A stretch of DNA of 64,000 nucleotides from Quillaja saponaria (taxonomy: Eukaryota; Streptophyta; Magnoliopsida; Fabales; Quillajaceae). The stretch spans positions 15,446,679 to 15,510,678 of the forward strand of contig CM055617.1 of the NCBI GenBank assembly GCA_029379385.1, in the 5' to 3' direction. The notes under the pieces are model-generated. The model was not told the origin of the DNA. It did not search any database and saw only the letters and a program-made list of their open reading frames with translations. The position numbers and the translations under genes were made by a program. Below, piece by piece: positions 10,861 to 21,441 of the stretch. Position 1 is the first letter of the stretch, and each line of letters opens with the position of its first letter.

Positions 10861-11349
10861 TAATAACGAGGCAAATGCTAAGTGATAACAATAGTAGCAT
10901 AGGACAGATGCTACTCCATAGAAACGACATGTTTGTACCATATTATACCCCACAGAGCAGGATTTATCACTTACAAGACATTGAAAGGTGGTTCAGTTTT
11001 AATGGAAAACAATTAAGCTTGCAAGACAATAGGTATTGGTAAGATTTAGATTAGATTCCAAATGGTGCTGTAAGAAGATTGATGTGAGAGTTAAGGGAGA
11101 AACATAATGGCAAGGGTAATAACTAGGCAAATGCTCAGTGATAACAATCATAGCATAGGACAAATACTACTCCATAGGTATAACATGTTTGTACCATATC
11201 CATATTATGTCCCACAGAGCATGATTTATCATTTACAAGACATTGAAAGGTGGTTTAGTTTTAATGGAAAACAATTCAGTTTGCAAGATAGTAGGTATTG
11301 TTACGTTTAAATTAGATTCTAGATGGTGTTGTAAGAAGATTGATGTGAG
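10831..11349 (+). repeat. Tandem duplication, about 256-bp unit, two copies
   Basis: Unit 1 (10831-11089) and unit 2 (11087-11349) both begin AGAGTTAAGGGAGAAACATA and end GATTGATGTGAGA. Each carries a parallel short frame (MAR-ITRQMLSDNN and so on). Copies differ by scattered substitutions and a 6-bp difference near 11196, so the duplication is not recent. It lies between gag and the pre-integrase region, where the zinc knuckle and protease would be expected. Confidence 0.9.
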
Positions 11350-11351
11350 AC

Positions 11352-12537
11352 ATGTTCTTACTAAATAACTATGTTCATCAGTATTTAGCTGGTGATGGAT
11401 TTATTAAAGTTAGTATGGCATTGTTGGTTGTGATGAAAGGTAACATGGTGAATAGTCTTTATGTCTTTCAAGGGTCTATTGTTACAAGTTTTGCAGATGT
11501 GTCATCTTCCTTAAATGCAGATAACATCAAGTTATGGCACATGAGATTGAGCTATATAAGCAAGAGAAATATGCCATTTTTAAGCAATGTGGTTTTCTGG
11601 GAATGCAAAACATTGGCTCACTGGAACTTTATGAGCATTGTATCTTCGGTAAGTAGCATAAAGCAAAATTTAGTACTGCCAATCATAGTAACAAGAGTAC
11701 TGTAGATTATGTCCACTCAGATTTGTGGGGTCCTTCGAGAGTTTCATCCAAGGGAGGTAAAAACTATATGCTCACTTTCAGTAATGATTTCTCTAGAAAA
11801 GTCTGGATTTACTTTCTAACCCATAAGAATAAAGCGTTTGAAAATTTCAAGAAGTGTAAGGTTTTGTTTGAAAACCAGACAGCAAGAAGATAAAGCACAT
11901 CAGGACTAACAACAAGTTATAATTCTATTCAAGTACATTCAATGAGTTATGTGAAAAGAATGGAATTTTAAGATATATATTAGTTAGATTAACTCCTTAA
12001 TAGAATGGAGTTGCAGAGAGAATGAATAGGACACCCTTGGAGAGGGCAAAATGCATTCTCTCTAGTGTTGGTTTAGGCAGACAGTTTTGAGCTGAAGTTG
12101 CTAATGCAACAAGTTATTTAGTTAATTTGTCTCCATCAAAAACTATTGAAAGTAAGACTTCTAATCAAGTATGGTTGGATAAATCTTATAATTATTTTGG
12201 TTTGAAGATATTTAAATGCCCTACATATTATTATGTTAATGATGGAAAGCTAGAGCCTAGAGCCGAAAAAAAGTGTTTTATGAGATATGTCAGTGGGGTT
12301 AAGGGATATATATTATTTAACCCCCTGTTATCAAAATTTATAATTAGTAGAAATGTGAATTTTGATAAGTCAGCTATGCTTAATGCTGGGAAAGATGTAG
12401 TTAAGTCTTTAGACGAAAGAAAGAAGAAGAACAGTGTTGGTAAAAAGGTGAAGTTTCAAGTGAGACTCCAACCAAGGTACATAAAGGCACTGTGGTTTAG
12501 ATTGAGATTATTGGTGATGACCAGGGTTCTAATATAG
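11352..12537 (+). pseudogene. Copia-1 pre-integrase and integrase region, broken
   Basis: The GAG-pre-integrase signature 'LWHMRLSYISKRNM' lies near 11533. The integrase core begins 'VDYVHSDLWGPSRVSSKGG' (about 11705), with the first catalytic Asp in HSDLWGP, then 'NGVAERMNRTPLERAKCIL' near 12005. The C-terminal part runs 'FGLKIFKCPTYYYVNDGKLE' to 'NVNFDKSAML' (12200-12385). Frame changes occur near 11700 and in the 11880-12000 stretch, where the second catalytic Asp segment cannot be read. Confidence 0.85.
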
Positions 12538-12689
12538 AAAAGCATAAAAAAAAAAAAGTATAGTGTAGTAGTAGATAGACAAAGGAGGCATATCAGGCCA
12601 CCTTAGAGATATGGTTTCACCGATTCAGTAGCTTATGCACTTACTTTAGCTTAGGGACCAGGTATTTAAGAGAAGCCCATAACATATTT

Positions 12690-13450
12690 AGATGAATCTA
12701 CAGAATAGTTTGTTGCCATGAGTGAAGAGATTGAGTCTCTTCATAAGAATCAAACTTAGGAATTAGTGGAGTTGCCTAAGGGAAAGAAGAAAGTTGTTTG
12801 CAAGTGGGTCTTGAGGAAAAAAAGAAGAAGAAGTGAATTCCAATGGTCAAAGATGCTAGATTTAAGGGATGCTTAGTTGCTAAGAGCTACAGTCAGAAAG
12901 AGGGGATAAACTTCCATGAAATTTTCTCTCTAATAGTGAAACATAGCTCTATTTGTGTGTTACTATCCATGGTTGCATTGTATTACTTTGAGCTTGAGCA
13001 GCTTGATGTTAAAACTGTTTTCTTGCATGGTGAGCTTGAGAAGATCATTTACATGAGTCAGCCAGAAAGGTCTATTGTAGAAGAAAAAAAATACCAAGTA
13101 TGTAGATTGAAGAAGTCTTCATAAGTACTGAAATAGTCACCAAAATAGTGGTACAAGAAATTTTGTAGTTTCAGGATCAGCCATGGTTACTCTAGGAGTA
13201 ACTATGACAGTTGTGTGTATCACATGCAGTTGTCAGATGATTCTTATGTATACTTGTTACTTTATGTTGATGAAATGCTCATTGCTTCCAAGAGTATCAC
13301 ATAGATTTACATGTTAAAGAAACAGTTAAATAATAAGTTTGAGATAAAAGACGTAGGTGCCACAATGAAAATTTTGGGGATGGGGATTAACAAAGACAGA
13401 AAAGTTGGGAAGTTATACCTTTCACAGAAAGGATACATAGAAAGATTTCT
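12690..13450 (+). pseudogene. Copia-1 reverse transcriptase (RVT_2), broken
   Basis: It reads 'MSEEIESLHKN' and 'ELVELPKGKKKVVCKWVLRK' (12718-12820), then 'KGCLVAKSYSQKEGINFHEI' and 'ELEQLDVKTVFLHGELEK' (12843-13045). The catalytic box at 13263-13277 reads Y-V-D-E-M, where family members have Y-V-D-D-M, so the second Asp is replaced by Glu. 'GMGINKDRKVGKLYLSQKGY' near 13378 completes the RVT_2 pattern. Confidence 0.88.
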
Positions 13451-13539
13451 ATAATGGTTAAGTATGCAAAATTCCAAAATCGTGACCAATCCTCTTACAA
13501 CACACTTCAGACTTTCAACAAACTTATCACCCAAAATGA

Positions 13540-13728
13540 GAAAGAGGAGCAGCAGATGGCTAATGTCCCATATTCTAGTCCAGTAAGCTGTCTTATGTAT
13601 GTCATGGTTTACACTCGTATAGATATTTCACAACCAGTCAGTGTAGTTAGCATATACATTACCCATTCAGGTAAGGTTCATTGATAGGCAATGAAATGGG
13701 TATTGAGGCATTTCATAAAGGCACTACA
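13540..13728 (+). pseudogene. Copia-1 RNase H region, 5' part (cut by gypsy insertion)
   Basis: 'VPYSSPVSCLMYVMVYTRID' and the following 'AMKWVLRHFIKAL' form the segment linking RT to RNase H in copia elements. Coding sequence stops at 13728 where the nested gypsy LTR begins, and resumes at 20557 beyond the second CTACA target copy. Confidence 0.85.
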
Positions 13729-14140
13729 TGTAACATCCGTAAAAACGTAATCTAGTTTAATTAGACTAAATAGGTATTAATTATGGTTAAGCATATAATT
13801 AGTCTAATTCATGTATTTTGGTAGAAATTTTCATGCATTCATTCTGAGCATTTAATTTAGAAAATTTTAAGGTAAATTTTATATTTGGAAATAGTGATAT
13901 CATTATGACACCATTATTTAGTTAAGTTAGTTAAGATTTAAGGATGAAGACATCATTAAGATGACATCACCAGAACATCATCATGACATCATTATTTATA
14001 ATTATGGAAACATGTCATAATGCAACTAGGTAGTTAAGAAATATTTAGAATGGAACAAGAAAAAAACTAAACTAGGTAGAAACAAACCAAAACTGTAAGG
14101 AAGAAGTTAGGAGAGTGTGAATGCATTAATTGAACTCACT
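13729..14140 (+). repeat. Truncated 5' LTR of the nested gypsy element
   Basis: Collinear with 18177-18587 up to the shared word GAACTCACT, after which the two diverge: here gag coding follows, while the 3' LTR continues for almost 2 kb. The two copies differ at roughly one position in ten by eye, so this insertion is much older than copia-2. Confidence 0.9.
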
Positions 14141-14768
14141 CATTTTTTGTAGGAAATATTTTCCCAATGGTATTAAGCAAGATCTTGAAGCCGAGTTTAA
14201 TCAACTCAGACAGGGAAGTAAGAGTGTAGAAGACTACAAGCATATATTTGAAGAACTATCTAAGTTCTCTACCTACCTTCAAACCCATTATGATCATAGG
14301 TGGAAGGCCGATAAGTTTCAACAAGGGTTAAATCCTGATGTGAGAGGTAAGATAGCAACCTTAGAAATGAAAAATTTTGCTCAATTAGTAGGAAAAAGTA
14401 AGATTGCAGAGAGAATATGTAAGGAGGAAGAGTTGGAGAGGAAGAGAAAATATGAGAATTCTAAAAGGTTTAGGGAGATGGAGAGAAATAAGAATAACAA
14501 ATGGGGGGCTGGAGCTGGAGTTGGGACGCCATCATATTGGCCGAATAAAGAGAAACAAGTAGTAGGTCAACCGAAGAAGGAAGGATCATGTAATAAGTGT
14601 GGGAGATTTCATATTGGTAGGCCATGCCAAATAGGTACCAATAATTGTTTTAGGTGTGGAAAGGAAGGTTATATAGTTAGGAATTGTCTGGAGTTGAATA
14701 ACCTGAGAGCCGCTAGAAAACCAATGGCATCAGGACGAGTGTTTTCCCTGAACCAAATGGAGGCTTAA
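14130..14768 (+). pseudogene. Nested gypsy gag, 5' truncated
   Basis: The recognisable frame starts FCRKYFPNGIKQDLEAEFNQ (from about 14142), the middle of a Retrotrans_gag domain. The upstream half is deleted, so the ATG at 14130 lies in LTR sequence and is fortuitous. 'ADKFQQGLNPDVRGKIATLE' follows, then a basic Arg/Lys-rich linker and two knuckles. The first, CNKCGRFHIGRPC, is of the chromovirus C-C-H-C form. The second, CFRCGKEGYIVRNC, has Tyr (14670-14672) at the zinc-binding His. The frame ends at TAA 14766-14768, while the protease continues in the same frame directly after it. Confidence 0.88.
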
Positions 14769-15495
14769 GAGGATGATAACATCATTCTTAGTAAGTGTTT
14801 ATTAGCTGGTCATAACGTACTTGCTTTACTTGACACTGGAGCATTTCATTCTTTCATTTCCATAGAGTGCGCTAGAAGATTAGGATTAGAAATAACCAAT
14901 ATGTCATGTAGATTGTTAGTGAAAACCCTTGCAAGAAAGCCCTTATGTGTGAGTGAAGCATGTAAGTTAGTGGAAGTAGAAGTCCAAGGTAGGCTAAGCT
15001 ATCCTACTCTAGTCGATGGAATTAGGAATGGATTGGTTAAAAGAACAACAGGTGGTAGTAGACTGTAAGGATAAGAAGATAGTATTTCCCCTTATCCATA
15101 GTTGTTCACCAAAATCGAAACCTACATCGATGTTCATTTTAGCCCTTCAAGCTAGGAAAATGGTGTCTCAAGGTTGTATAGGGTTCTTAGCCATCCTAAC
15201 CAAGGTTAAGGAGGAAAGAAAGGAATTAAACCAAATCCTGATCGTTAGAGATTTCCCTGAAGTATTCCTTAAGTATATATCTAGTTTACCACCCAAAAGA
15301 GAGATAGAATTTTCCATAGAAACTTTGCTAAGTACCACTGCAATATCCAAACCTCCATATAGAATTGCACTGGTAGAACTTGTAAAACTTAAGAAGCAAT
15401 TAGAGGAATTACTTGATAAAGGTTACATAAGGCTTAGTGTTTCCCCTTTGAGAGCGCCGATATTCTTCATTAAGAATGAAAGATGGAACATTTAG
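14769..15495 (+). pseudogene. Nested gypsy protease and RT N-terminal region
   Basis: The segment reads 'EDDNIILSKCLLAGHNVLAL' then LDTGAFHSFIS, the aspartic protease active site with its Asp intact (about 14830-14862). A frameshift near 15010 moves to the frame of 'ELGMDWLKEQQVVVDCKDK' (15016 onward), the conserved protease C-terminal block. It is followed by 'RDFPEVFLKYISSLPPKREI' and '[20 protein letters not shown]', the RT entry region. The frame shifts again near 15490. Confidence 0.88.
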
Positions 15496-16494
15496 GTTGT
15501 ATATAGATTATAGACAACTTAATAAGGTTACTGTTAAGAATAAATATCCCTTACCCAGGATAGACGATTTACTTGATCAATTGCAAGGAGCTGCAGTGTT
15601 TTCTAAGATTAATTTGAGGTCAGGATACCATTAGTTGAGAGTTAAGTATGAGGATATTCCCAAAACAACCTTTAGGACAAGATATGGTCATTTTGAGTTT
15701 GTAGTTATGCCTTTTGGAGTTACAAATGCACTTGCAGTATTTATGGATTTGATGAATAGAGTGTTTAGACCTTATCTTGATAGGTTTGTAATAGTATTTA
15801 TAGATGAGATTTTGATATATTCGAGGAATAGGCGAGAGCATAAGGAACATTGAGAATAGTGTTGCAAACCCTTAAGAATGAATAATTATACGCTAAGTTT
15901 AGTAAATGTAATTTTGGTTAGATGAGGTAAGATTCTTAGGACATATGATTAGTGGTGAAGGAGTTGTCGTAGATCCTAAGAAGGTTGAAGCGATGTCAAA
16001 ATGGGAAGTGCCAACAATAGTCACTGAGGTTAGGAGTTTTCTAGGTTTGGTAGGCTATTATCAAAGGTTTATTCAAGGATTTTCCCAAATAGCTATGTCG
16101 TTAACTAGGTTAACTGGTAAGGGAGTAAAATGGATATGGACCGAGAGTTGTCAAAGGAGCTTTAACTATTGCTCCTGTATTAGTTATACCTAATCATATG
16201 GAAAGATATACCAAGTATAGCGATGCGTCTAGGAAAGGGTTTGGTTGTGTCTCAGTACAACAAGGTAAAGTAGTAGCTTATGCTTCTAAGCAATTAAGAA
16301 TAAATGAGGAACACTACCTTACCCATGATCTAGAACTTGCTGCTGTGGTGTTTGCCTTGAAAATTTGGAGACATTACCTGTTTGGTGTGAAATTTGAGGT
16401 TGTTAGTGATCATAAGAGTTTGAAGTATTTGTTTGATCAAAAGGAGTTAAATATAAGAAAAAGGAGAAGGTTGGAGTTTTTAAAAGGATCATGA
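15490..16494 (+). pseudogene. Nested gypsy RT and RNase H, broken
   Basis: '[20 protein letters not shown]' and '[11 protein letters not shown]' are followed by a TAG where family members have Gln (about 15633). The polymerase box reads V-F-I-D-E-I, with Glu (15806-15808) for the second catalytic Asp. 'EVRFLGHMISGEGVVVDPKK' type sequence follows at 15925-15985, although it crosses a frame change. RNase H covers 16207-16494: '[20 protein letters not shown]' and '[19 protein letters not shown]'. The tail 'YHPSKANIVADALSRKSG' lies at about 16510-16560. Confidence 0.88.
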
Positions 16495-16779
16495 ATGTGA
16501 ATTAAAATACCATCCCAGTAAGGCTAACATAGTTGCTGATGCTTTAAGTAGAAAGTCCGGACACATGTCTAGGTTGATGATCCAAGAGTATACATTGTTA
16601 AAGGACTTTAGAGATACCTGTGACTTAATTGAATTGGAGTCTAAATGTATGGCTATTTGAGGATTTAGGTGGCAATCTGATTTGAAATAAAGGATAAGAG
16701 AAGGAAAAGATCAAGATGATTATTTGAAGGAGATTAGGCGTAAAATACAAATCAAAGAGTAGAGATATTTTAGGGTGAA

Positions 16780-18125
16780 TGATGAGGGGTTGCTTAAGTA
16801 TATAAATAGAATTTGTGTACCTGAGGATAGTAGTCTTAAGAAATTGATCTTAGATGAAATTCATAAGTCTAGGTATTCTATTCATCTTGGAAGTTCAAAG
16901 ATGTATAAGGATTTAAAGACTCAATTTTGATGGCATGGGATGAAAAAAGATGTTACGAAATATGTGTCTAAGTGTCTAATATGTCAAAGAGTGAAATTAG
17001 AACACCAAAAGCCTATAGGATTATTACAATCCATAGAGTTACCGATTTGGAAATGGGATGAAGTGATCATGAATTTTCTAGTAAGATTACTGAGGAATAC
17101 TAATAGGAATGATGACATTTGGGTGATTGTAGATCAACTTACTAAGTCGGCACATTTCCTTCCTATTAGGTTAAATTATTCTCTAGAAGTTATCTCAAAT
17201 TTATGTTAGGGAGATTGTGAGACTTCACAGTATACCTAGAAGTATTATTTCAAATAGGGATCCTAGGTTTACTTCCAAATTTTGGCTAGCCTTATAATAA
17301 GCCTTATGAACTAAACTTAAGCTTAACACTACCTATCACCTGCAAACCGATGGACAATCTGAGAGGACAATCCAAACTCTAGAGGATATGCTTAGAGCCT
17401 GTATTTTAAAGTTCAAGGAGAATTAGGAAAATCATTTACCTTTAGCAGAGTTCACCTACAATAATTCTTTCCATCAAAGTCTTCAAATGGCACCCTATGA
17501 GGCATTATACGGTAGAAAATGTAAGTCTCCATTATGTTGGTACGAAGTAGGAGAAAAATAGTTGTTAGGACCTAATCTTATCCAACAAACCACTGAAGCC
17601 ATTAGGAAGATTAGACAAAAGTTAAAGGTAGCTCAAGATAGGCAAAAGAAGTACACTGATAGGAGAAAAAGGCCATTAGAATTTCAAGATGGGGAGTGCG
17701 TAAAGATTACACCTTCAACTGGTTTTGGGAGGATTAGGAAAATGGGAAAACTTGGACCAAGGTATATAGGACTCTATGAAATACTAGAAAGGATTGGGAA
17801 TGTAGCATACCGAGTAGCATTACCCCCGAACATGGACAATGTATATGACATTTTCCATGTTTTGCAACTAAGAAAATACAAACCAAGTCCCAATCACATT
17901 CTAGAATATGAACCCATAGGATAGAAAGTAATCTCACAGCTAGAGCTGAACCCATAAGGATAGTTGCTAGGAAAACCAAATTCGAGAAAGGGGAGATGAT
18001 TATGTTAGTAAAAGTAGCATGAAAAGGATACTTAGAAAAGGATGCAACATGGGAGGATGAGAACGAAGTGAAGCAAACTTCCCCGCATTTGCTTAACGAG
18101 GTTAGTGTGAATTTTTGGGACAAAA
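16780..18125 (+). pseudogene. Nested gypsy integrase with chromodomain remnant
   Basis: The HHCC finger region contains 'KYVSKCLICQRVKLEHQKPI' (16960-17020). The core reads 'WDEVIMNFLVRLLR', '[20 protein letters not shown]' and later '[14 protein letters not shown]', 'TYHLQTDGQSERTIQTLEDM' and 'FTYNNSFHQSLQMAPYEALY'. The C-terminal GPY-like module 'GKLGPRYIGLYEILERIGNV' lies in 17562-17924. After the stop at about 17922, 'VA-KGYLEKDATWEDENEVK' (about 18015-18075) is a chromodomain relic in which the expected aromatic Trp codon is TGA. Several stops interrupt the region. Confidence 0.88.
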
Positions 18126-18135
18126 TTATATTTTT

Positions 18136-18176
18136 AAGAGGGGGGGAGGGGGGAGGGGGGAGGGGGGTGGGAGTAC
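18136..18176 (+). other. G-rich polypurine tract with G-quadruplex potential
   Basis: The tract begins AAGAGGGGGGGAGGGGGG and holds at least four runs of six or more G separated by single A or T. It lies directly before the 3' LTR, where the plus-strand primer (PPT) of the element must be. It is longer and more G-pure than most plant PPTs. Confidence 0.85.
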
Positions 18177-20551
18177 TGTAACACCTCTAAAAATTTAATA
18201 TAGTTTAATTAGACTAAATAGGTATTAATTACAATTAAGCATATAATTAGTCTAATTCATGCATTTTGGTAGGAATTTTCATGCATTCATTCTAAGCATT
18301 AAATTTAGGAAATTTTAAGGTAAATTTCCATATTTGGAAATAGTGACATCATGATGACATCATTAAATAGTTTGATGACATAATCATTTAGTTAAGTTAG
18401 TTAAGATTTATGGATAGAGACATCATTAAGATGACATCATCACTTGTAATTATAGAAACATATCATAATGGAACTAGATAATTAAGAAATAGTTAGAATG
18501 GAACAAGAAAATAACTAAATTAGGTAGAATCAAACCAAAACCATGGGGAAGAAGTTAGGAGGTTGTGATTGCATTACTGAACTCACTTAGGTGTAAGAAC
18601 CATATTAAAAGAAAAAAAAATAATAAAATATAGGTTACTTGTTAGAAAAGGAAATAAGATGAATTAGGTGTAAGAAGGAGATTAAGTGTGGCAAGTTTCA
18701 TTAAATGCAAGGGGATGAGTTGTAAAGTTTCATTAAATGCAAGGATGAGGTGTAAAGGCATGTGACAATAGGTGGCATGCCAAGTGTTATTAAACTATGA
18801 GAAAACTAGGAGAAAGAAGACATGTGTAAAGGAGGTAGACAACTTGAAAGAAAACTAGTGGAAAATAGAAAAGTAGGAATGATTAACATTAATTAATGAA
18901 GAAGAAGCCAAAGGAGGCAAAGTCGGCTAATGCATCCTTGAAATCCACACATAAACACTTCCTTAAATCTATTCCAAAAGAAGGAACCAACCTTGAACAT
19001 AGAGCACACCAAAAAGAAGTAAACCGTAGCATCCTAGGAAGAAAGAACAAAACCGTAGGTAAAAGAAAGAAAAGGAAAAACGTAGATCCAATAAATAAAA
19101 GGAAAAATGTAAGAAAGCCAAATTGTAGGAAAGAGAAAAGAAAAGGAAAACCGAAAGAAGGAGAAAGAGGAGACATTGGAAGAAGGAAGAAAAATAAATA
19201 AGCTAAGGGTATTAGGCAAGTATTCGTGCATATCCTTATATTTCTCATCTTGTTTCACTGCTTACTTCATTGATTCCTTCATATTCCTATGATATTCTCA
19301 TGATCCTTCATGCGTATGAAATAATTATGAAATGAAAATGATGAAAATGATGAAAATGTTTCCCTCTATGGAAAGTTTAAAGGAATGGACTAATAATTCT
19401 AGTAGCTTGTCTTGAGTTCATGTTGGATAAAGGTAGCCTCGGGTTTGCATGAATAGTCAAGAATAGTTACTACGGAGTGGATATTAAAAAGAAAAGAATA
19501 AAGTTTGCATTTGCATATATTCCTATAATTCAAAACTGCCATAAAGATATTCCCCTTTGCTATGTGTGAATACTTGTTAAAGTTCGACTCACTTTTCCTT
19601 CATCTTAATGTGCAAGATAATTAGTTTTCTATGGAAGTATTTATTGTGCAGACTTTTCCTGTGTCTGTTTGTTCCTGGGAGGATGGTACCGTATATGTTA
19701 CCGAGGGATGGTAAGTGGTGGACTGGTGGTATAAGAAGGGAGATGAAAATAGCCCTCTTACAACCGTATGTGTAGTTCCACTTACCACCTAAATGGACAA
19801 TAGATAAATGTTTTAGTGTTATGGTCGATAGGTCTTAAGTGAGTATGTAGTGATAACCATAGTTATAAATATATATATATGGTTTTGACTTAACGAGTTT
19901 ATGAGGAACTTTTAAAATAGTTGTAACGTTTCTCTTTTGGTCCAAATTTGGTATCAAGTCTATGTAATAATATGTGTCTTGTAAATTAATGAAATTGAGG
20001 ACTATGTCTCTTAGTAAACCTTTAATTGACCATTTAGTAAAACTGGCCAAGTAGAATTCCTTAGGAAAAATAATTGTCCAATTTGACTAGGTAAATAAAG
20101 AAGATAGTTATTAACATAAGACAAATGAAACAAATGGTAGAAAACAAGATAGGAAGAGTTGGTTAAATGGTAGAGTACTACGCGGTCATGAAAAATAAAA
20201 TATAAGTCTTGGAATTAATAATAAATTAGGAATAAGAAATTAATCTTGGTCTTGAAGAAGGTAATTGATGTAATATGAAAAGAAAAGTGTCACTTAAATA
20301 AAATGGTCGAATTCGGCTAAGGAAGAAATGGAAATAAACTGGGAAAATTGAATTTAATGAACTCAGCCACAAAGAGAATAAAAAGGAAAAAGAAAAATTT
20401 AGGTGGAAAGATGGTCTAAGGTGGTTCAAGTATTAAAGGTATAAAAAGAAAGTTTTAGTCTCTTGAATAATTAAAGGAGTAATTACCAATTAATTTAAGT
20501 ATTAAAATATTAATTAACTTAAGTATAGGATTAGGAAAGTAAGATGTCACA
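18177..20551 (+). repeat. Nested gypsy 3' LTR, about 2.4 kb
   Basis: It starts TGTAACACCTCT and ends GATGTCACA just before the CTACA target copy. A very purine-rich block (about 18890-19200) translates to a Lys/Arg-rich 101-codon frame with no domain, treated as fortuitous. The LTR length is typical of long-LTR chromoviruses. Confidence 0.9.
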
Positions 20552-20556
20552 CTACA

Positions 20557-21000
20557 GATGTGGGTTTAGTTTGTGATTGAAGCAATGTCCAAGATTCTTC
20601 AGTAATTGGGCATGTTGATTCAAACTATGCTAGTGATCTTGACAAGATACTTCTTCATTCTTAGGTTTTGCTATAAGTTGGAGAGTAATTTTGCATCTTA
20701 CAGTTGCTTAGTCTACTAATAAGGTAGAGTAAATGGCAGCAGCAAAGACAATGAATGAGGCTATATGGTTGAGGGGTTTGATTAGTGATATAGGGTTGCA
20801 GTTGGAGACATCAGTTGTGTTTTATGATGACCAGAGTGCTATACATTTGACTAAAAATTAGATGTACCATGAGAGAACCAAACATATTGATGTCAGATAC
20901 CATTTTCTTAGAGATGTTATCTTTGAGGAGCCATTACAGTGAAAAAAGTGAGCATTGTTTATACTTCAGCTAATTTGATAACTAAGCCAGTTTAGGCATT
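20557..21000 (+). pseudogene. Copia-1 RNase H region, 3' part
   Basis: Coding resumes after the nested element: 'VIGHVDSNYASDLDK' (about 20602-20646), then 'AAAKTMNEAIWLRGLISDIG' and 'YDDQSAIHLTKN' (20735-20860), a stop, and 'MYHERTKHIDVRYHFLRDVI' (20862-20920). This is the usual RNase H tail of copia pol. Confidence 0.88.
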
Positions 21001-21101
21001 GCTTGGAATTGGTTAGTATTTGTAATGCTTGACTGCAGGGGAGTGGGAGATAAACTTCATTATGTTCATGATGGTTTGAGTTACAACCCAAGGTAGAGAT
21101 T

Positions 21102-21436
21102 TGTTATGTGTTTTGTCTTGTGTATTGGGTTAGACTAAAGTTTCGCGGTGTGACCTATTGCATAATTACGACTCGAGCCTAACCTAAAAATAAGTTTTAG
21201 TTCACAGAGTGGAGGAATGGGCCAATATATTAAGGAAGTTAGCCTCAGGGTTTTAGTATGTTTTTTCAAGTAAAACACTTGTATTTTCTTTAAGAACTAA
21301 ATAGTGAATTTTGATCTCTTCAGTGAGGACATAGGCTAAATTGCCGAAACTCGATATTTCTTATATTTCTTTTTTTTTTTGCTTGTTTTCATTTTTCAGT
21401 TCTAAATTTCATCATATTATCGCTTTTGCTTTAACA
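21102..21436 (+). repeat. Copia-1 3' LTR
   Basis: It starts TGTTATGTGTTTTGTC and ends GCTTTAACA, then the TACTC target copy. A purine-rich word GGGGAGTGGGAGA at about 21038-21050 may be the polypurine tract, although it lies about 50 bp from the LTR instead of adjoining it. Confidence 0.92.
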
Positions 21437-21441
21437 TACTC

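Larger units (their letters stand above)
13729..20551 (+). mobile_element. Ty3/gypsy chromovirus nested in copia-1, with truncated 5' LTR
   Basis: Long repeats 13729-14140 and 18177-20551 both start TGTAACA. The CTACA target duplication is at 13724-13728 and 20552-20556. The internal order is gag with zinc knuckles, protease (LDTGA), RT, RNase H, integrase and a chromodomain remnant, so this is a Ty3/gypsy chromovirus. The 5' LTR retains only its first 412 bp and runs straight into gag, so a deletion removed about 2 kb of LTR, the primer-binding site and the gag start. Confidence 0.95.
9841..21436 (+). mobile_element. Copia-1: complete, decayed Ty1/copia element with a nested gypsy insertion
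   Basis: Direct repeats 9841-10219 and 21102-21436 are the LTRs (start TGTTRTGTGTTTTGTC, end TTAACA). The 5-bp target duplication TACTC flanks the element at 9836-9840 and 21437-21441. A primer-binding site for initiator tRNA-Met follows the 5' LTR. The internal domains run gag, integrase, RT, RNase H, which is the Ty1/copia order. The RNase H region is split by a Ty3/gypsy element (13729-20551). Without that insertion the element is about 4.8 kb, normal for copia. Stops and frameshifts in every domain make it non-autonomous. Confidence 0.95.

Noticed and set aside
17734..18123. 129-codon minus-strand frame
   Set aside because: Antisense shadow of the gypsy integrase C-terminus and chromodomain remnant.
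18889..19258. Lys/Arg-rich 101-codon frame (plus) and Phe-rich frames (minus)
   Set aside because: Low-complexity purine tract inside the nested gypsy 3' LTR; no domain and no start context.
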